64,000 nt of DNA from Clusia tigrina (GCA_920105625.2 OV050033.1:4568001-4632000), one strand, 5' to 3'; positions 39,005 through 52,462 are shown, counted from the first letter of the stretch. Notes: generated by a model not told the origin, from the letters alone. A program made the numbers and translations.

Positions 39005-39015
39005 TATAAACATGA

Positions 39016-40568
39016 ACTGATGACTTTTTATCCGGCACCTTATCTTCCACCATGAACAGACCACCGGCTGCATGTTGTGCAGTTGATATGCAAACATGAA
39101 GAGTTGGAGAAACTTTTTCTTAAATTGAGAGCGCTCTGCTCTGTGTAACCTCCAAAGTTCATAAACTAATAAAAGCAAAAAACCATATTTTAAATAACTC
39201 ACACACACACAAACACACATACACGGATATGTACACGGGCTGCTTTCCATTGCTTCCCTTGTGCCCTCCGCACTAATATCTGCCACAAATCAGTTTCGTG
39301 GTGCCGTTTTCACTGCTCCCACTGATGAGTGCTGCTCATGTTAAAAATGATTTTCCGTGGTGTTGCAAGTGCAGCACTTGCTTTATTGTTGCTGCTCTTC
39401 TTGTTGTTGTTGGTGGAATGAGTTATTTGAAAAATTACAGCTTTATTTGATGGCAGAGAAAACGAAGCCACAGACGCTGCACAAATGGATCTCATGACAT
39501 TTGTAAAGATTTGACATTCGCCATGGGAGACGTATTGAATTGCACTTTGGAGTTTTGGGAAGCATTGGTTGAGCCACATACTCATCCATGCCCGATGTGG
39601 CGCGGGCAACTGAAATTTGGGGATTCATTTCAGTGCGATATGAGAAAGTCTGAACAGGCATGTGGAACATGGTTTCCTTTGTAGAGCATAATTAAATGTA
39701 ACAGTGGATGGTATGGAGACAATGGTATGAGAAACTGAAACTATTACGAAATGAAATGAACTTGTGCTGAATTGCATATCATTTTTGGTCTTCTCAATCT
39801 AAATATTCTCCGCTAGCTCAGGAACTTGAATCAATAGTTTTAGTTTTCCAAATCGAAAATGAAAGAAAGTTCGGTTACCCAAATTCAGATCGGTGTGGAG
39901 AAAAGATAAAATTAAGTTTAAATATTCTTTGATAGAAAATGGTGTGAAATAACTCAGTAGTGCCCACAAAACTAACACCGGAAAGCTCAACAGCTAAAAG
40001 CATAATTCCAACAACAACAATCACCCAAAAATAATACAAATCCATACACCAACAAGCAGTGATTTCACTAGAGAACCCTGTAAGATGATTTGGTGCAAGC
40101 TTCAAAGTGAAGGGAGCACAAAACTGTTTATAGGCAATCTAATTTTATGTTTCAAATCTGAAGTTCAACGATTTGGGAAGGTTTCTGTACTTATAATAGA
40201 AAGAGCTCAAAGAGGTAAACTGTTTTCTTGGCATCGATGGTGTCCACAAAGGGTAACAGAGTTCACTGCAAAAGATTACTTAGGAAACAGATGTTGAGTC
40301 CCCAATACCAGCATCACTGGTAACGTAGGACAAAGACTGAGCACCGATAAGAGGTAGGTCTTTTTACTACACACACATTTATAACTATTGGCAATCATCA
40401 ATTTCGTTAAAGTGATGGTTCAATATTCAGTACATGTTCCAAATATTCCAAAGATTCTATGAAAATTTGCCAAGTTTTTACAATTTTCCACTATTTCATT
40501 CTGGAAGCTTTTATCTACGATGTTGTTCTATATTCAAACATATTGTCACGTACATAGGTAGTCATGGG
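39016..40568. other. Non-coding stretch, nothing recognised
   Basis: A short CA repeat lies near 39.20 kb. No gene or mobile element was recognised. Confidence 0.45.
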
Positions 40569-40735
40569 CAGAGAATACAGAGAAAAAACTTAAAAGTCGA
40601 ACGGCAAAGCAGCGAAATAAAGGAGACGGACGTTTACATGAATCCACAAAAATCGTGGTGAATCCACTCAAAATCGTGTTATGTCCGCTACGGACGCTGG
40701 AACCTAAAGAGACTTTCTTTTCTCTGTATTCTCTG
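40569..40735. mobile_element. hAT-type miniature element, 167 bp, with target duplication
   Basis: The element opens CAGAGAATACAGAGAAA and closes TTTCTCTGTATTCTCTG, an exact inverted repeat of 17 bp. The flanking octamers GTCATGGG (40561-40568) and GTCAAGGG (40736-40743) match at seven of eight positions, the 8-bp duplication expected for hAT transposition. The CAGAG terminus is like that of hobo and Hermes. The interior is homologous along its length to 36884-37129 but with only two to three of the 21-bp units. No transposase is encoded, so it would have depended on an autonomous hAT element elsewhere. Confidence 0.9.
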
Positions 40736-40913
40736 GTCAAGGGTGCAAAAGGAAACAAATTGAATATATTGAGTGGGAATGCGTTCTATAATGAATTATA
40801 TTTAAATCCAAAATACTCGAGGCATGTTGAGGATCATTTCAAGGACTGATCGGAAATGTTTAGCAGGGAGAACATAGTTGCTGAAACGATGAAGTTCAGG
40901 AATAACACAAACA

Positions 40914-41202
40914 ATACCAAATGTTCCATACTAGATAGAATATTTCCAGTCGTTTGAGCGCTTCATCTCCATCTTTTTAGAAGTGGGTGACTAGAAGCTA
41001 TCTGAAAGAGTCCGTTAATTCAGACACTTTATATACTTTTCCCTATCATACCAAATGAAATACCAAATATTCCATACTAGATAGAATATTTCCAGGAGCT
41101 TTTCATCTTCGTCTTTTTAAAAGTGGGTTACTAGAAGAGAACTGTAAAAGTCCATTAATTCAGACACTTTGTGTCCTTTTCCCTATCATACCTACTGAAA
41201 TC
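40914..41202. repeat. Two tandem copies of a ~146-bp unit
   Basis: Copies at 40914-41059 and 41060-41202 both begin ATACCAAATRTTCCATACTAG and end CCCTATCATACC. They differ by substitutions and a few small indels. No coding frame is maintained in both. Confidence 0.9.
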
Positions 41203-43721
41203 TTAATATGTGAAAGAGTGTACTTTTATTCTAAAGTTTTGGCAGATGATTGCTCAATGCAGAAGATTACACATTTGCATATTCATAAAAATCCATCATA
41301 ACTTCCCACCACTGTTCCAACATCTTCAACGCTTCGCCTCTTTCGAGGTGGTGGATACACGATCGTTAGAATTACATTTTGATTCAGTCTCTGTCGTTCA
41401 GTTCGTGAGCCAAAAAGTATTTCCCATTAATTCTTTTCGTTTTAGTTTCCCTGTTAATGGGGTGTATTTGAAGTGCTTGCAGCATGAGTTGCAGTGCTGC
41501 CCGCCCGCCTCTCTCCAAAGCATACAAATTAAGAGCAATAAAATAAATCATTGGCATTAACTTGCCCACTATTCTTACAAAGTAGTCCTCACAGTTCGTG
41601 TTTGCATTTGCTTTCTTCATTTTCCAGACAACAAATAAAATTTGTCATTCACTGCGGCCATTAAAACATGACATTTTTATGATTTTAATTAATTTGACAT
41701 GCCCCTCTTGCGCCTTTTGGCTACGCGTAGTCAAAGGCGTACGCGTGTATTATTGCCCTTTGCCTTGGCAACACCAGCAACAACGGCGACAGTAACAATA
41801 ACACCCACACATAGTTTAACCCAGTTCTCATTCCCATTTCAATGCTTTTGAGGGGCAATGCAGCCATAGTCAGCCGCTGCGACGGCGCCTCCGTCACCGT
41901 CTCAGTTCGTCCTCAACTGCTGGTAAACTAAGGATAGCAACGTCGCTCGCCACTGACTAATGCAGTCATTTCAGAAATGCATTAAACGATCAAAAAGTAT
42001 TTAAAATGCCTTTAATACGCGCGCATAAATGTCATCTCCATTTTTATAAAGAGCATACGGAATTATGCGTCCGCTCTAGCTCCTCGCTGCACTTCGCCCG
42101 GTATCGCCGCTTTGAGAGGCCAGCGTCTGTTGGCATAAATTTGCCATAAAAACTACTCTGGAAGCGGTATAAAATTAGTCGTGAATACGAAAGTGAGGCG
42201 AATGCGAATGCAGCTGTAAATGGGTCATCAAAAGGGGCCACGAGCGATAGTGGCAGTTGCAATAATGACCGGTTCACATTGTGCAACAACGCTCCCAATT
42301 TCCGGCGTCATTTTCTCTCCTCCTACCAACCAAAATTGCCGAAAGTGATTCAGTGTGAACCTGGCATAAGACGTGGCCACTCTGCCAGCTGTGACAATTT
42401 TTTATGGAACAGAATCCGATTCTGTATAAAAAACAAGTCGTAAAATTAGCAATTTCACTTTTGCTGTTTGCGTACTCTGCATAATTGCGTTTGCGCCGAA
42501 AGGAGGTGATTCGCACGCCATTCACTTTAAGCCACTTAATGGCTCAGCGTCGTGTTTGGTCAGCTGAGTTCATTGTTCCGACATCGTTCGCCGGATTAAA
42601 TGGATTTGCAATTTCGGTTCTTACAAGCACTCACTCGGCGAAAGCAGATCATCCAACTGCCGCTTAGACACGGCATGCCAAACAAACAAACCCACCACCC
42701 CCGCCCGCCAGCAATGAAGCGTAGCCAAGCGATTGACAAATAATTTGTTCGCTGCTTTCGGGAACAAAATTTCCATAAAATTAGACTAAAAGCAGAGATT
42801 TTACGAGCTAAGAGCATCAAAAATAAAAAAATAAAAAAAATAATTTGCCTTTGAGAAGCATTTTTATTGCATTAGAGTAGGGAAATTCTTAAAAGAAGAA
42901 AGCAAATTATAAACAATGTAAAAATAATTAAGCAAAAACGGAATTGTGTGGAGAAACTGCAGGGAACTGAATGACGAACGAACAGAAAAGTTCGAATTCA
43001 CATCTCAGTGAACTTTTGTGTCTTAACGCGTAAGTTTAATGGGCTGGGAAGAAAAATTGTAGATGCGTTTAAAGCAGATTCCTTTATTACTTAAAATTAT
43101 ACAATAAATTTTTCGTGTTTGTCTCCTTTTGTACAGTCCTCTGAGTAGTCGTGGGTTTTACCACCAATATGGAACTATTCTCTCTGCTTGTTTAATCATT
43201 TTCTGACTAAATGAAATTATTTTTCTGAACTTATCTACCGGGTTCCCATAAGATTCCAGTATACAACCAGAACAGTATTTCCCTATTTAACTCAGCCTAA
43301 GTTGGTGTCCAAGTTACTGTACCAACTCCTTTTCTGGTTAGTTGTAAAATGAAGGTGGGTTTTAACAGTCTTTCGATCAGTAGTTGTTTATGAGGAGTAG
43401 CCCCATTCTGATTCTTATTTCTCTATTTTTTGTGCCGTATATATCCAGAGTATAGTATAATAGTCCCTGTGACTGGGTAATTCCAGCCCTCCACATATCT
43501 ATCTATCTATCTATCCCCATTCTGGTTGTTTATTTTCAACTTGTCATTATCTGAAGTCGTCTTTCCTTGGACTCTCCCCTCAAATGTCTACTCTCTTTAA
43601 ATATTCCAATCAGAGGAGATGTATTTTCCATATATCAGACAATTAGAGTATTCTCGTCAATGATGTTGCATAAGCCCGGAGCTATGTCGGAGGTGAATGA
43701 CCCAGCCTTTAATTTAAAATG
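41203..43721. other. Non-coding stretch with ATCT microsatellite
   Basis: An ATCT tetranucleotide run lies at about 43495-43515. Frames up to 116 codons show no family motif. No other feature was supported. Confidence 0.45.
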
Positions 43722-43795
43722 TATTTAATGGGTGTTATACACTGTGACTTAAGACATCTGTTGTGATGCCATCATACGAGGATAGTCTTATGTAT
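43722..43795 (-). mobile_element. Retroelement 3'-tail fragment (copy 2)
   Basis: Read on the minus strand, it goes CTATCCTCGTATGATGGC, then ATCACAACAGATG, then CACAGTGTATAACACCCATTA. It is homologous to 37351-37395 and 46870-46946. It extends the shared family sequence further upstream than copy 1, with only short indels against copy 3. Confidence 0.65.
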
Positions 43796-44925
43796 AATGA
43801 TAATACACCCCACTGTGTAATTGTTGTCAGACACTTCCAGTTAATGAAATGTATTGCATAAATTCCAATATATACAAGATATTTCTTTCAAACATTGATA
43901 AATATGGAGAGAGGCGAAAGAAGAGTCTTCATTATAACAAGCTAAAATAGAAACTTAACAATTTTATATGGGGAATCAAGTTACTTCCCATCATTTCTAA
44001 CTAGAATTCCTCTTTAGAACACTCCTCTTCTGTTCATTAAATTTACTCTTTTCTTGCACTCGTTCCAGTTTTCTATTTGCGTTGGCTTCAGGGACACACA
44101 AAGTTCGGAAAATTTAGTGGAAGTATTCCCATTAAGTGTTCTTGTCCGAGTTTTGACGTATGTCTAGCCAACTTTAGTCATAATTGCCATGTTAATATTT
44201 CATTTGTCAGCACGCCTACGAAAGAATTGATCAATAATAATGTCAGAGAAGACAATTTATTTCTACTACTATTCTAACGCTATTATGCCTCATTTTATAT
44301 TTTACTACTTTCCCCTTTTCCACACACTCCTACGTGCGTATTTTATGATGAGTTAATACCTTTCCCTTTGCTCTGCACTGTTTTAATGGCTTTTCTGTCT
44401 TTTGCATGATTTTATTACACTCTTTCATCGTTATTACTCTCACTTCTCACTTCAGTGCAGCAATTCTGCTTATAATAAATATTAAAGAACAATAAAGAAA
44501 ACTTTTATGTCTTCTACTGTTCCATTGTGCAGCACATTAGACGCAGGGTTCGCTGGAGCCAAGAGCCGAACAATATTTACGAGTATGAATTCCTTCTTTT
44601 CGATACTCAGCCACCACCCCCAGCAGTGACGCCCTCGTATTTCATAAGCAAAATCATGTTATTTAATACGAAAACCAAATCTGAAGGAATTTCCATAATC
44701 ATATGTGAAAGGGAGCCAACCAAAGCGAGGAAAAGAAGCGCGCCAACAGACGCGTCCGCCAGCAGATGTGCTCAACTGGCTGCCAAAGTGACTGATAATC
44801 CCCCGAAAGTTAAAGAGATTTATTGAGATATCATGCAGTGGCTGTGCCAGGAATGACGCATGTGGAAGGTTATTATTGAATATGTCAGCCAAGCGCCGAA
44901 CTGAACGGAACTGAATTAAATTGAA

Positions 44926-44953
44926 CTGAGTTGAGTTGAGTTGAGTTGAGTTG
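44926..44953. repeat. GAGTT pentanucleotide microsatellite
   Basis: About five and a half perfect GAGTT units, extended on the left by decayed CTGAA/TTGAA versions back to about 44898. Confidence 0.9.
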
Positions 44954-46869
44954 TGTTCAGAGGAGCATATTAGAACAGCGCTGAGCTGAGATTCGCTGTG
45001 TGGTTGTTTTAAGCACGACAAGTGACTGTATCCCTCAGTCGCATATGAAGTCACTGATTTTATGCACATGTTCTAAACGGGCTCCGTGGACATAAGCTCC
45101 GCCACTGATACAAAAGTTGTCATTAACTTCACTAAAAATAAATTGAGCTGACGTAAGAAGCCGCGTTTAATGTTGATTGATGTCTACTAATGCCAGAGAC
45201 GCGGGCTGAGGGTAGGGAAGCACCAACAAACCTTCTGAGTGGCTGATCTCTTAAATTGCAATTTAAGCCCTCAATTAACTTCAAATTACTTAAAGCCACA
45301 AAATTTGCTTCTGCGGCCGTGTGTCGTTTGTGCGTACACGAGCGCCGCTTTCTTTGCAAATACAACCAGCTGCATGGTGTACAAGTATGCGTGCACATAT
45401 GTGGCTGTGTGCCTGTGTGAAGCGTAAAATTTTATGACAATACTAAATCCCGAAACCTTTACTTAAATCTAAATTGAAAGCTTTGGCATAAACATAACAA
45501 TCTGCTTAAGCAATTGAATCCCAAACTATTAGCATATTAAATCCCATGGAAACTTTCCAAACACACACACACATACAAACTCGCCCACACACACACTCAG
45601 ACAGAATCAACTACACCCTCAAAAGGACCAGGAAAGGTTCACGGTGCTCATCACAAAAGAAGTTAATCATTGTGTGGGCATTATCAATCCATTTTCGGTT
45701 GGCCCAAATGAGCTACGCAAGCGCCTCGTTCGTGTAATGTTATGTAAACACAACTGCGTGTGTGTGAGGCTCATCATTACACATACACCCCCACCCACAC
45801 ACATTCACATAAGCCCGAACGTGCTTTTGGCACTCAACTGTATCCACCTACTTTGAACAATATTGCACAAATGACTACAAAATCAATCCCATCACTACTC
45901 CCCGCTTGCCACTTGCAATGGCATTTTGAATTGCTTGGCGCCCACCTACCCTCCCCCTAAAGTACGTGTGTCGGATTTAGTGTAAATATTTAATGCTGCA
46001 AGTGGGTGAATGGTAATTGTGGCATAAGATCCTTTGAGGTGCCAAAATTAGCAATGGAGTTAAACGCTTCAATGTTGATTGTGTGACGCCCCTCGATTTC
46101 AGGCGCTGATTCTAAGGCGGACGTCGTGCTGCTCACTCCTTTGTGCCGCAGTCGAAGCTCTCAATCCAGGTTAGTGGCCATTAATTTAATTTACGGGCAA
46201 ATGGTATTAATTTAGTGGCTATTTCCGGGGGCGTGTAATAAATTATTGGCAAATCACGTGTTCGCACACTCGGCTGTGACGGTTTCTCTGTTAGTTCAGT
46301 GAGTGTTAGAAGGCTTGTTTGTATTGTAAGGTCAGTCGGTAAGAGCATTGGTCCTCTTGTGCTATAGTAACTTTATTTTCTAGTATGATCGACTGAAAGT
46401 AACCAACGCAGCGATTGGTCAATCTCTTACTTAAAGTTCCAGAAACCAGAGGGGGTTTAAAATCAAAGCTTCTTTATTGCCCTGTTTTTGGAATTTTAAG
46501 ACTAACTACAACAATATCAGTTTGAAATACCAAGACAAGATACATATGAGCGCTATGAGTACAAAATCGGGAACACTTCGTCTACAAGAGTTGGACAAAA
46601 TGCCACTCTAAGAAGTCCGGCCTTCTTTCAATTATGTAAGCCCTCGTATAGTGAAAATTTTATACCAGATTTGAAAAGATTTTTTTTTGCTAGAAATGTT
46701 TGCCCTACAATTTCGTTGAGGAAGTGCCACTAGGAGAAGCATCTGGAGGACTGTTGTACGTCCGATTGATTAAAGATTCATATATACTCTTAGGATCAAA
46801 TGCTCAAATCAATGTATATAGATAATGGGAGCTGAAATATTCTTTTATAGTGTATGGACCAGTAGAAAA
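44954..46869. other. Non-coding stretch, nothing recognised
   Basis: CA-rich tracts lie near 45.56-45.60 and 45.78 kb. No gene or mobile element was recognised. Confidence 0.45.
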
Positions 46870-46946
46870 TTAGATTAGATTAGATTAGATTTATTTAAGA
46901 GTGTTATACACTGCGACCTGAAAGATCTATTGTGTCAGAGGATACG
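46870..46946 (-). mobile_element. Retroelement 3' tail with ATCTA repeats (copy 3)
   Basis: On the minus strand the order is TATCCTCTGACACAATAG, then ATCTTTCAGGTCGCAG, then TGTATAACACTCTTAAATAAA, then ATCTA repeats (four units at 46870-46891). This is a textbook non-LTR 3' end: UTR, AATAAA, then a short tandem tail. It shares its body with 37351-37395 and 43722-43795. This copy keeps the repeat tail that the other two have lost. Confidence 0.75.
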
Positions 46947-48100
46947 GAGAGAAAAATTCTCGTGAAAGTGAATTAACTAGATTATTATTTGCTATCGAGG
47001 ATTGCTTAATTCCTTGTATATATAATATAATATATATCATCTTTCTTGGAAGATCACATTAGAAATATATGTGAAATTTTTTATAGGAAATGTTTTCTCC
47101 ACCAAACCCAGATCTTTTGTTCACCATATTAATGACGAAATTCGTTTCGTTGGGACTCATCTGAGGTAATATATGAAATGGGAAAATAGGAAGGTAGGAG
47201 TGGCCACCTAGTTTGCCAAAAGCCCACTTGAGCACAGCTAATGGCACATTGTGATTCCACGGTGTGGCGCCGTTCAAGCACTGACTAAAAAGTTCTCTTA
47301 CTTGGGATGGTGATAGTCAGCGCAAGCACAGCGCCGGCAAAGGAGAGTGACTAACGATTAACTTTACGACTTTCAGTGAAATTAAACGAAGATCTGTGGA
47401 AAATCCAAAACGTCCTATGTCAAAGCAATTTATCCCCCATATCTCGGTTTCACGTGCTTCACACTTTGAAGAAAATTTTATTATCATTCGAATGAGTTCG
47501 AGCAAACTCCAATGAAATTACACGAGTATATCAAAGTGGAGCAGTTGGCTTTAAATAACACTGTACGCAAATCTCTCCTCTAGCATTGAAAATAATATCA
47601 AGCAGGTTATCTGTTCTCCGGACTCCGAGTTAGATTCAAGTATTTTTACGAGTGGTGCTCTCAATAAAACCAGCTCCAATTTCTTTCTGGTCTGCTGGGG
47701 ATTGAAGATATAAAACATTATTGGAAAGTAGGGGCTCACTGGAGGACGCAGTCTGTTCTGTTTGCCTGAGTGTCTGTATCTCTTTTTATGTGTTTCCAGC
47801 TGCTTAAACTTCAGCCCCTTTGACGCATATGGTTTTAATTATGCTAAAAATTATTTCTTATTTGCTCGCCTGTGTTTTGCTTTTATTCGCAGTAAATACG
47901 CAGCGAATTTATGATGCGTTACATTCACAGCAAACGACACATTTTATAGCGTATCATCAATCAAATTGTCATTTAAGTTGTTTACTTTTGTAGAATGGAA
48001 GCTGTAGAAAACGGGAAAAGATTTGGTAAACAAAAGAATCGCACGAGATACAGAGAGAAAAACTTGCGCTGCTTTTGGTGGAGAATTCAAAGCGAGAACT
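46947..48100. other. Non-coding stretch, nothing recognised
   Basis: Short minus-strand frames (47059-47277, 47317-47505) are not recognised as LINE coding sequence despite lying upstream of the tail at 46.9 kb. Confidence 0.4.
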
Positions 48101-48900
48101 AGGATCAAGATTTTTTTAATGTTTTTCAAATGAAAATTAAAAGAAATTGTGTGGAAGAGTAATCTCTTGAAAGAATTGGGAGCCTCTTCTGAGTCATCGA
48201 AAGGAAGAACAAATTATGGGTCACAGAATCTGACAGTTCTCGAAAAAGGGAACATGATACAGATAAAGAATAAAATGAATGAATGATGTAAGGAAAACAT
48301 AATAGTATATTAGAGAAAGTAAGGATAAACGAAGAAAAAACTATGAAACTCAAAGAACAAGAAGAGAGGTCATAATGAAATGGATAAAAAATAAGAGGAA
48401 ACATTAATAAATAAAATCAGATTGGCTGAGAGAAGCAAAGAATAAAGACTAAAAGATGGAAATGAAAAGAATTCGTGATAACAACTTTTAAAAACTTTTG
48501 AACAAATATAAAAAGAGGAAAATGTGAAGGTGATCAGAGATAAGAGAAAACAAGAAAATGAATGCGGTAAGGATAAATTACATAGTACTATGAGTAGGAG
48601 TAGCAGTACCAGGAATTAAAACTTAGAAAGTAACGACATAGAAATAAGAAGATGTGACAAAAATCCGAAATATTAAGGAATCAACAATGGAAAAGTAACT
48701 AAGGGAAAAGAGACAAGACGATATAAAGAAATATGAGAAGGTAATTAAAAGGGAGCAAAGAAAAATCATGAGAAATATTGAAACAATATAGAATTATAGA
48801 AGATCGAAATAAATTGGAGAAACCGCGAATGACATGATATTGCCTCGACATAAAGGAACATAATAAGTCTCAACAGTGTAGGATGGTCGGGAAGAATATA
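48101..48900. repeat. Purine-rich tract on the plus strand
   Basis: About 0.8 kb in which the plus strand is strongly biased to A and G, with words such as GAAGAAAAAAC, GAAAGTAAGGAT and AAGAGAAAACAAG. It resembles the tract at 15.7-16.7 kb in composition, but no exact shared unit was seen. It explains the Phe/Ser/Leu-rich minus-strand frames. Confidence 0.55.
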
Positions 48901-51900
48901 AATTATGCTCCGTGTAAGCATGCAATATACTCACGGAGCCTTATGAAGACTTTTGGCATGCGGATATGTTCTAAAATTAGCCCAAAAAGCACTGAAATCG
49001 TTCAGAATAAAAAATGTTGTTTGGTTTCGTGAAGTAAACGCCTTTGTTCGCTCGCGTCAGACAAACGAAGACAATTTTTATGAGTCTCACTACAGGCCGA
49101 TTCGACAGAAATTTCCACACTAACAAAGGAAAAGACAAGGAAAACCCGGGAGCACAGCAATCTGTAACGATGACTGAATATGAGGGTCTGCCAGCCGCGC
49201 CAACATACCCACGGAAAGGCAGACATCAGACCAACCCAGCAAACGAGGTAGCGTTCTACAGCTGGAAAAGTGCGACGGGCGACATTAATTTTATAGGCGT
49301 AGAGCGTCAAGCGCAATTTTCTTCAATTGTAAAATACTGCCAAGCACCGCACATGACAGACAGCAGCAAATCGGGCGGTTGGTTGGTTGGTTGGACACAC
49401 TGCCTCCGCCGAAGACGAGAGACCAGAGACGAAATGAAGACAAATGTTCAATGTTGAAAGCTGCTAACTAATTAGACAGCATTTTTTAAGTTGTCATTTC
49501 GATAGAACACCAGCAGCAGCTGAGTCTGCGTACGTGTGAGTGAGTGACTGAATGAGTTCTGAGCGTGTGAGTGCAGCAAATGCAGCATATGCATGATGTC
49601 GACACCTTCTTCCCGTGCCAGTCGGTTACAGCACATCTCCACGCAGCACGGTTGGAGCACGCTCTCCACAGTGGAGCCACTAATTGCTTCAATCAACACG
49701 TCGAAGCAATAAAAATACAAATAGTCGAACACTTAAGCGACTGCGGCTCCCTGAGACACTTGACGAAGTGTGTGTGCAGCTGAAACTTAGACTACTCAGT
49801 GTGGCGCTATTCCGTGGCATGCGACGCGCCGAAACTGAAAATATTTGCAAGCAGTTTTGAGATTTTTCGCATTGCAATCGCTTCCAATTACCGTCGAGTG
49901 CGGGGGCCGTTGCACGAATGCAACTTTTCAATTGTTTCGTTCATTGAGGAGTTTTCCCTCTCTTGGCGTCTAACGAGCGGCTCAGTCGGCGTTCGAAATG
50001 TTAATTGCTGGGACTTGATGCTCGAAAGGCACGTAGGCCGCATTCCCGTAATGAGTGAAATCCATCTCTAATTGCGGAAGTAAATCTCGCCTTTATGAGT
50101 CTGTGAGTTTAATGCTTGTAACGCGGTCAACTGCCTGGAGCGGCAATTACTGATTTTTCCCATGCCGGTTTTATCGAACGAAACTAAAAACGAACAGAAA
50201 CCAGGCCATAGTCAATTTATGCGACTGCCTTCAAGTGCCTGATGCGTGAATTAACGAAACGAAGAGCTGTGGCAAGTCTTCTGATGGTTCTGAAGTGAGC
50301 ATTTTGTTACAACTCTTCGGAAGGATTTTTATTGGTGAGCCTATAATTTATTTTCCACATTGGTTAATGGACCTTTCATAAGCAATCGTTCCTATTCTTA
50401 AAAGAAATCTGTAGATGGTAGAACCCCCGCTGTATTTATACATCAAAGAAGACTGAGGAAAATATATAGGATAGTTCAATAAAGACTCGAGCGAAAACCC
50501 CATTCCATTATGAGCGACACTTGGACTTCATGCAATCATCTCATATACTATTGTCTATCAATTCCTCTCACGTCTAATGACCAGTTCTGTATAGAAACTC
50601 TCATACATTCGGATACTCTATTTTGGAATCCTCCAATTTGCTTTCTAAATGGTCTCTTCCAGTTATTTGGTGCAATTACCTGGACCATTTTCTAATCAGC
50701 TCGGCAAGGCAAATGGAAACTGCTTTGAAGCACCAAGTGCGAAAGTGACAAATAATTGCCCCTTTCCTTACTTTGAATATCAGCCCTTTAAAGGGTCCAA
50801 GTTTCTTTTTCACTTCCTTTCAGGGTAATGCCTTCTTCCCCCTCCACTTTCAGCGTGTTTCCTTTAATTAAAAAAATAATTGCAATTCAATAACTGAAAA
50901 ATTGCTGCACAATTACTGCAGTTTCTCATCAAGCAAAACGGCGGGTGAGTGAATACCACCAACAAGTCAAGATGTCAACTGCCACAATTAAGCGTTAACA
51001 CCAGCACAACGGAGCTCAACGCACGGCACCGCTGTGGAATGACAACTTGCCTGACATATGCTTACAAGCGGGAACATAACGCAAACAAACAAGCGGCAGC
51101 CCGGCGAACGTACTGCAAACGACCAAAAGATTTACTCCGACGACGAAGACGAAGACGATGATGCCGACGACGACGCTAGGCGAGATAACTCACACCGCGT
51201 CTATTTAACACGCAACATGAGTGAAAAAAAATCGCAAGCCATAACTTTTTCTGCTATTTTTCTCTAATGACTCCGCATAGATGGAGAATGCAGCACACCA
51301 GCAGTTGCGGCATTTGCAGCATTTGCCTACTTGAGGCATTACCAGTCAAAGCCGTAAATCATGCACAACTTTGCCTGTCACTGGCTGCGGGGGTGTCGCT
51401 CGCTCTTGAACAGCCCCATGTGAGCGAACTTTTTGCTCCCCGATTTCATATTCCAGTGTTGTCTTTCATTGCATTTCTTTCTGTATTTCTTGATTTTCTT
51501 ATTTTTTCACTTCGTTTACGTTTATTTTTATTTCTCTTGTCTTGTTTTTTGGCAAGCCGCAATAACTGCTCTCTCACAGTCACTCAGCTGGCATGTGTGA
51601 ATGATGACGACCGCGTTGAGGGTGAAACCATCAACAGCTCCCGTTCGGCTGCATTCCCACTTTTTATGGCGTGGCAGTTGACAGCGCGGCATGTAGTTGT
51701 AATTTATGACACTTTAGCGGGCGTTTTCGTTTCGTTTCGTTTTCAGTCCTCGTGGCTTCTTGCAGCCTGCCCTGCCGCGCCTTAATGTCTTCTTTTTATG
51801 TGCGACTCTTTGTTCAAAGAAGCTGAACTGGAAAAATGTTGAATTTTTTCTCCCTGCTGGTGCTGCTGCGGCTGATTTGGGAAATGGTGAACAAGTTCGC

Positions 51901-52418
51901 TACTCTCTGCCTGACACGGCCGGCGGACTTGCAAGGAGCACAGCAGCCCGTAAACGATACTCGTGAGTCATTTAAGCATTTGTGCGCCGCTTAGTTGACT
52001 TGACGGCCGCCGAGTTGTAGCAGCATAATTGGGATTAATAACGCTTCAAGGCAATAATTAATTTTCATAAGCCTTCCTATTGTCTGCCAGTTGTTAAAGG
52101 AGTACAAGACCAGTGGTTCAGCCTTCTACATCACTTAAACGGAAAGCCGTGCCTTTTAAATTCTGAGTAATTGTAAAGCAACGCGAAAGTCAGGGAATAC
52201 GAGGTGGTGACTGGGGCTCAGTTCGGTTCTTCGGTGAGTTTTCAATTCTTCCACCACTGTTGTTGAAACTCGGCCCATTTTACTCTTAATAAGTCCAAGT
52301 TTCTTATTGTCTCAATATCACCAAAGTCATACGATAAAGACCTTTCTTAGTGCAAAGAAAACTTTCAATGTTCCTTCCAATTAATGTTAAGCTTGTATTT
52401 TTTCATTGTTCATCGCAT
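48901..52418. other. Non-coding block, chance open frames
   Basis: The region is moderately G+C-rich and carries frames of 137 (49044-49457) and 172 codons (51267-51785). Neither has a recognisable domain or splice context. A GGTT repeat lies at about 49377. No supported gene. Confidence 0.4.
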
Positions 52419-52462
52419 GGTTCCAGAATCACCTGCCTAAGGTTCCAGAATCACTTGCCTAA
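52419..52462. repeat. Tandem duplication of 22 bp
   Basis: The unit GGTTCCAGAATCACCTGCC, plus TAA, occurs twice at 52419-52440 and 52441-52462 with one mismatch. Confidence 0.93.

Noticed and set aside
48043..48090. Fourth miniature-element terminus (GAGATACAGAGAGAAAAACTT)
   Set aside because: Resembles the hAT-type terminus but no opposite end or target duplication was found nearby.
49044..49457. 137-codon plus-strand frame
   Set aside because: Low-complexity end across a GGTT repeat and no recognisable motif.
51267..51785. 172-codon plus-strand frame with hydrophobic middle
   Set aside because: Hydrophobic stretch comes from a T-rich run; no family motif and no supporting splice or poly(A) signals.
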